From contig NZ_CP048602.1 of the NCBI RefSeq assembly GCF_012427705.1, forward strand, positions 3,472,001 through 3,536,000: a DNA stretch of 64,000 nt. Direction: 5' to 3'. Below the pieces are notes generated by a model. That model saw only the letters and a program-made list of their open reading frames with translations, did no database searches and was not told the DNA's origin. Position 1 is the stretch's first letter. Every line of letters begins with the position of its first letter. Made by a program: the position numbers and the translations under genes. Shown here one piece after another: positions 63,615-64,000 of the stretch. Source of the DNA: Vreelandella piezotolerans. GTDB lineage: Bacteria > Pseudomonadota > Gammaproteobacteria > Pseudomonadales > Halomonadaceae.

Positions 63615-64000
63615 ATAAGCCCCCTATAGTTCGTCGGTTTTTACACTAACCTCTAGTACAACAACATCATGAGATAATCGAAGCAGCATCAATGCTTCAC
63701 ATAATGATGACGTTATTATTAATAGAGAGCCTTCAAAACAACCATGCAACAAATAACTAAAAAATATCCACCCACTCCCATAACATCTAGAAGCGCTTCT
63801 GCATCTTTGTTTTGCTATGTTGATTTTGGTTATTTTGAGGATTTTAACTATAAGGTTAACTTACTATTCTAGCCGTGCATTTTAGCCACACGGAAAAAAG
63901 CCTGAATAACCAGAAAAACAATATGTCAACATGACGCGCCTAGTCACCTAAACGTACAGCCAAGTATTGCATACACTCTACCCGTGACTATTTAATTCAG
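63615..64000. promoter_or_regulatory. AT-rich region upstream of csgF
   Basis: 386 bp without a credible gene, strikingly AT-rich compared with the coding sequence to the left (for example runs around 63700-63780 and 63820-63870). It probably contains the promoter of the csgFGAB cluster and may be the gap to a divergent regulator beyond the window. I could not fix promoter elements or CsgD sites. Confidence 0.45.

Overview
The window looks like a chromosomal segment of a halophilic or marine gammaproteobacterium, most likely Halomonas or a close relative in the Halomonadaceae. This rests on the GC-rich coding sequence, the mix of DctPQM TRAP transporters, PntAB, MgtE, PxpABC and ACC deaminase, and protein sequences that resemble Halomonas and Pseudomonas homologues. 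The assignment is from memory of families, not from a search. I saw no insertion sequence, prophage gene, CRISPR array, rRNA or tRNA.

1-11.7 kb. A truncated ABC-F ATPase (ybiT type), a CbiX-like chelatase with one degenerate half and a histone-deacetylase-fold amidohydrolase run leftward. Then come a ChaC-type gamma-glutamylcyclotransferase, an HPP membrane protein and a small hydrophobic protein. A tandem glycine riboswitch lies upstream of a DadA-like FAD dehydrogenase. A PAS-GGDEF protein and an RND efflux pair follow; the pump is divergent from its TetR regulator, and an inverted repeat covers the shared promoter.

11.7-23.1 kb. One long leftward operon for four-carbon sugar acids: ltnD-otnK-otnC-otnI-denD, then a TRAP transporter (dctP-dctQ-dctM), an aldehyde dehydrogenase and a beta-hydroxyacid dehydrogenase. 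It is read away from a LacI-family gene, and two nearly abutting operator palindromes lie between them. L-threonate and D-erythronate should converge on dihydroxyacetone phosphate.

23.1-33.2 kb. A Tat-exported PhoX-like phosphatase with a possible Pho box; an Lrp-type regulator divergent from ACC deaminase (acdR/acdS); a LysR gene facing a DUF1127 gene; the magnesium channel MgtE; a TSUP permease; an EamA permease; and a HAD phosphatase.

33.3-46.4 kb. Two large c-di-GMP proteins (GAF-PAS-GAF-GGDEF-EAL and HDOD-GGDEF) are followed by a LysR gene with a second TRAP transporter. Divergent from these is 5-oxoprolinase pxpABC. A sodium:solute symporter with a small membrane partner is convergent with pxpABC.

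46.4-64 kb. Catalase-peroxidase katG; a five-gene type IV pilus minor-pilin operon ending in pilY1; the transhydrogenase pntAB; a LysR gene divergent from agmatinase; and a curli locus in the order csgF-csgG-csgA-csgB. The curli locus has no csgE in the visible part, and its major curlin carries three expanded 32-33-residue repeats. The AT-rich right edge upstream of csgF probably holds its promoter.
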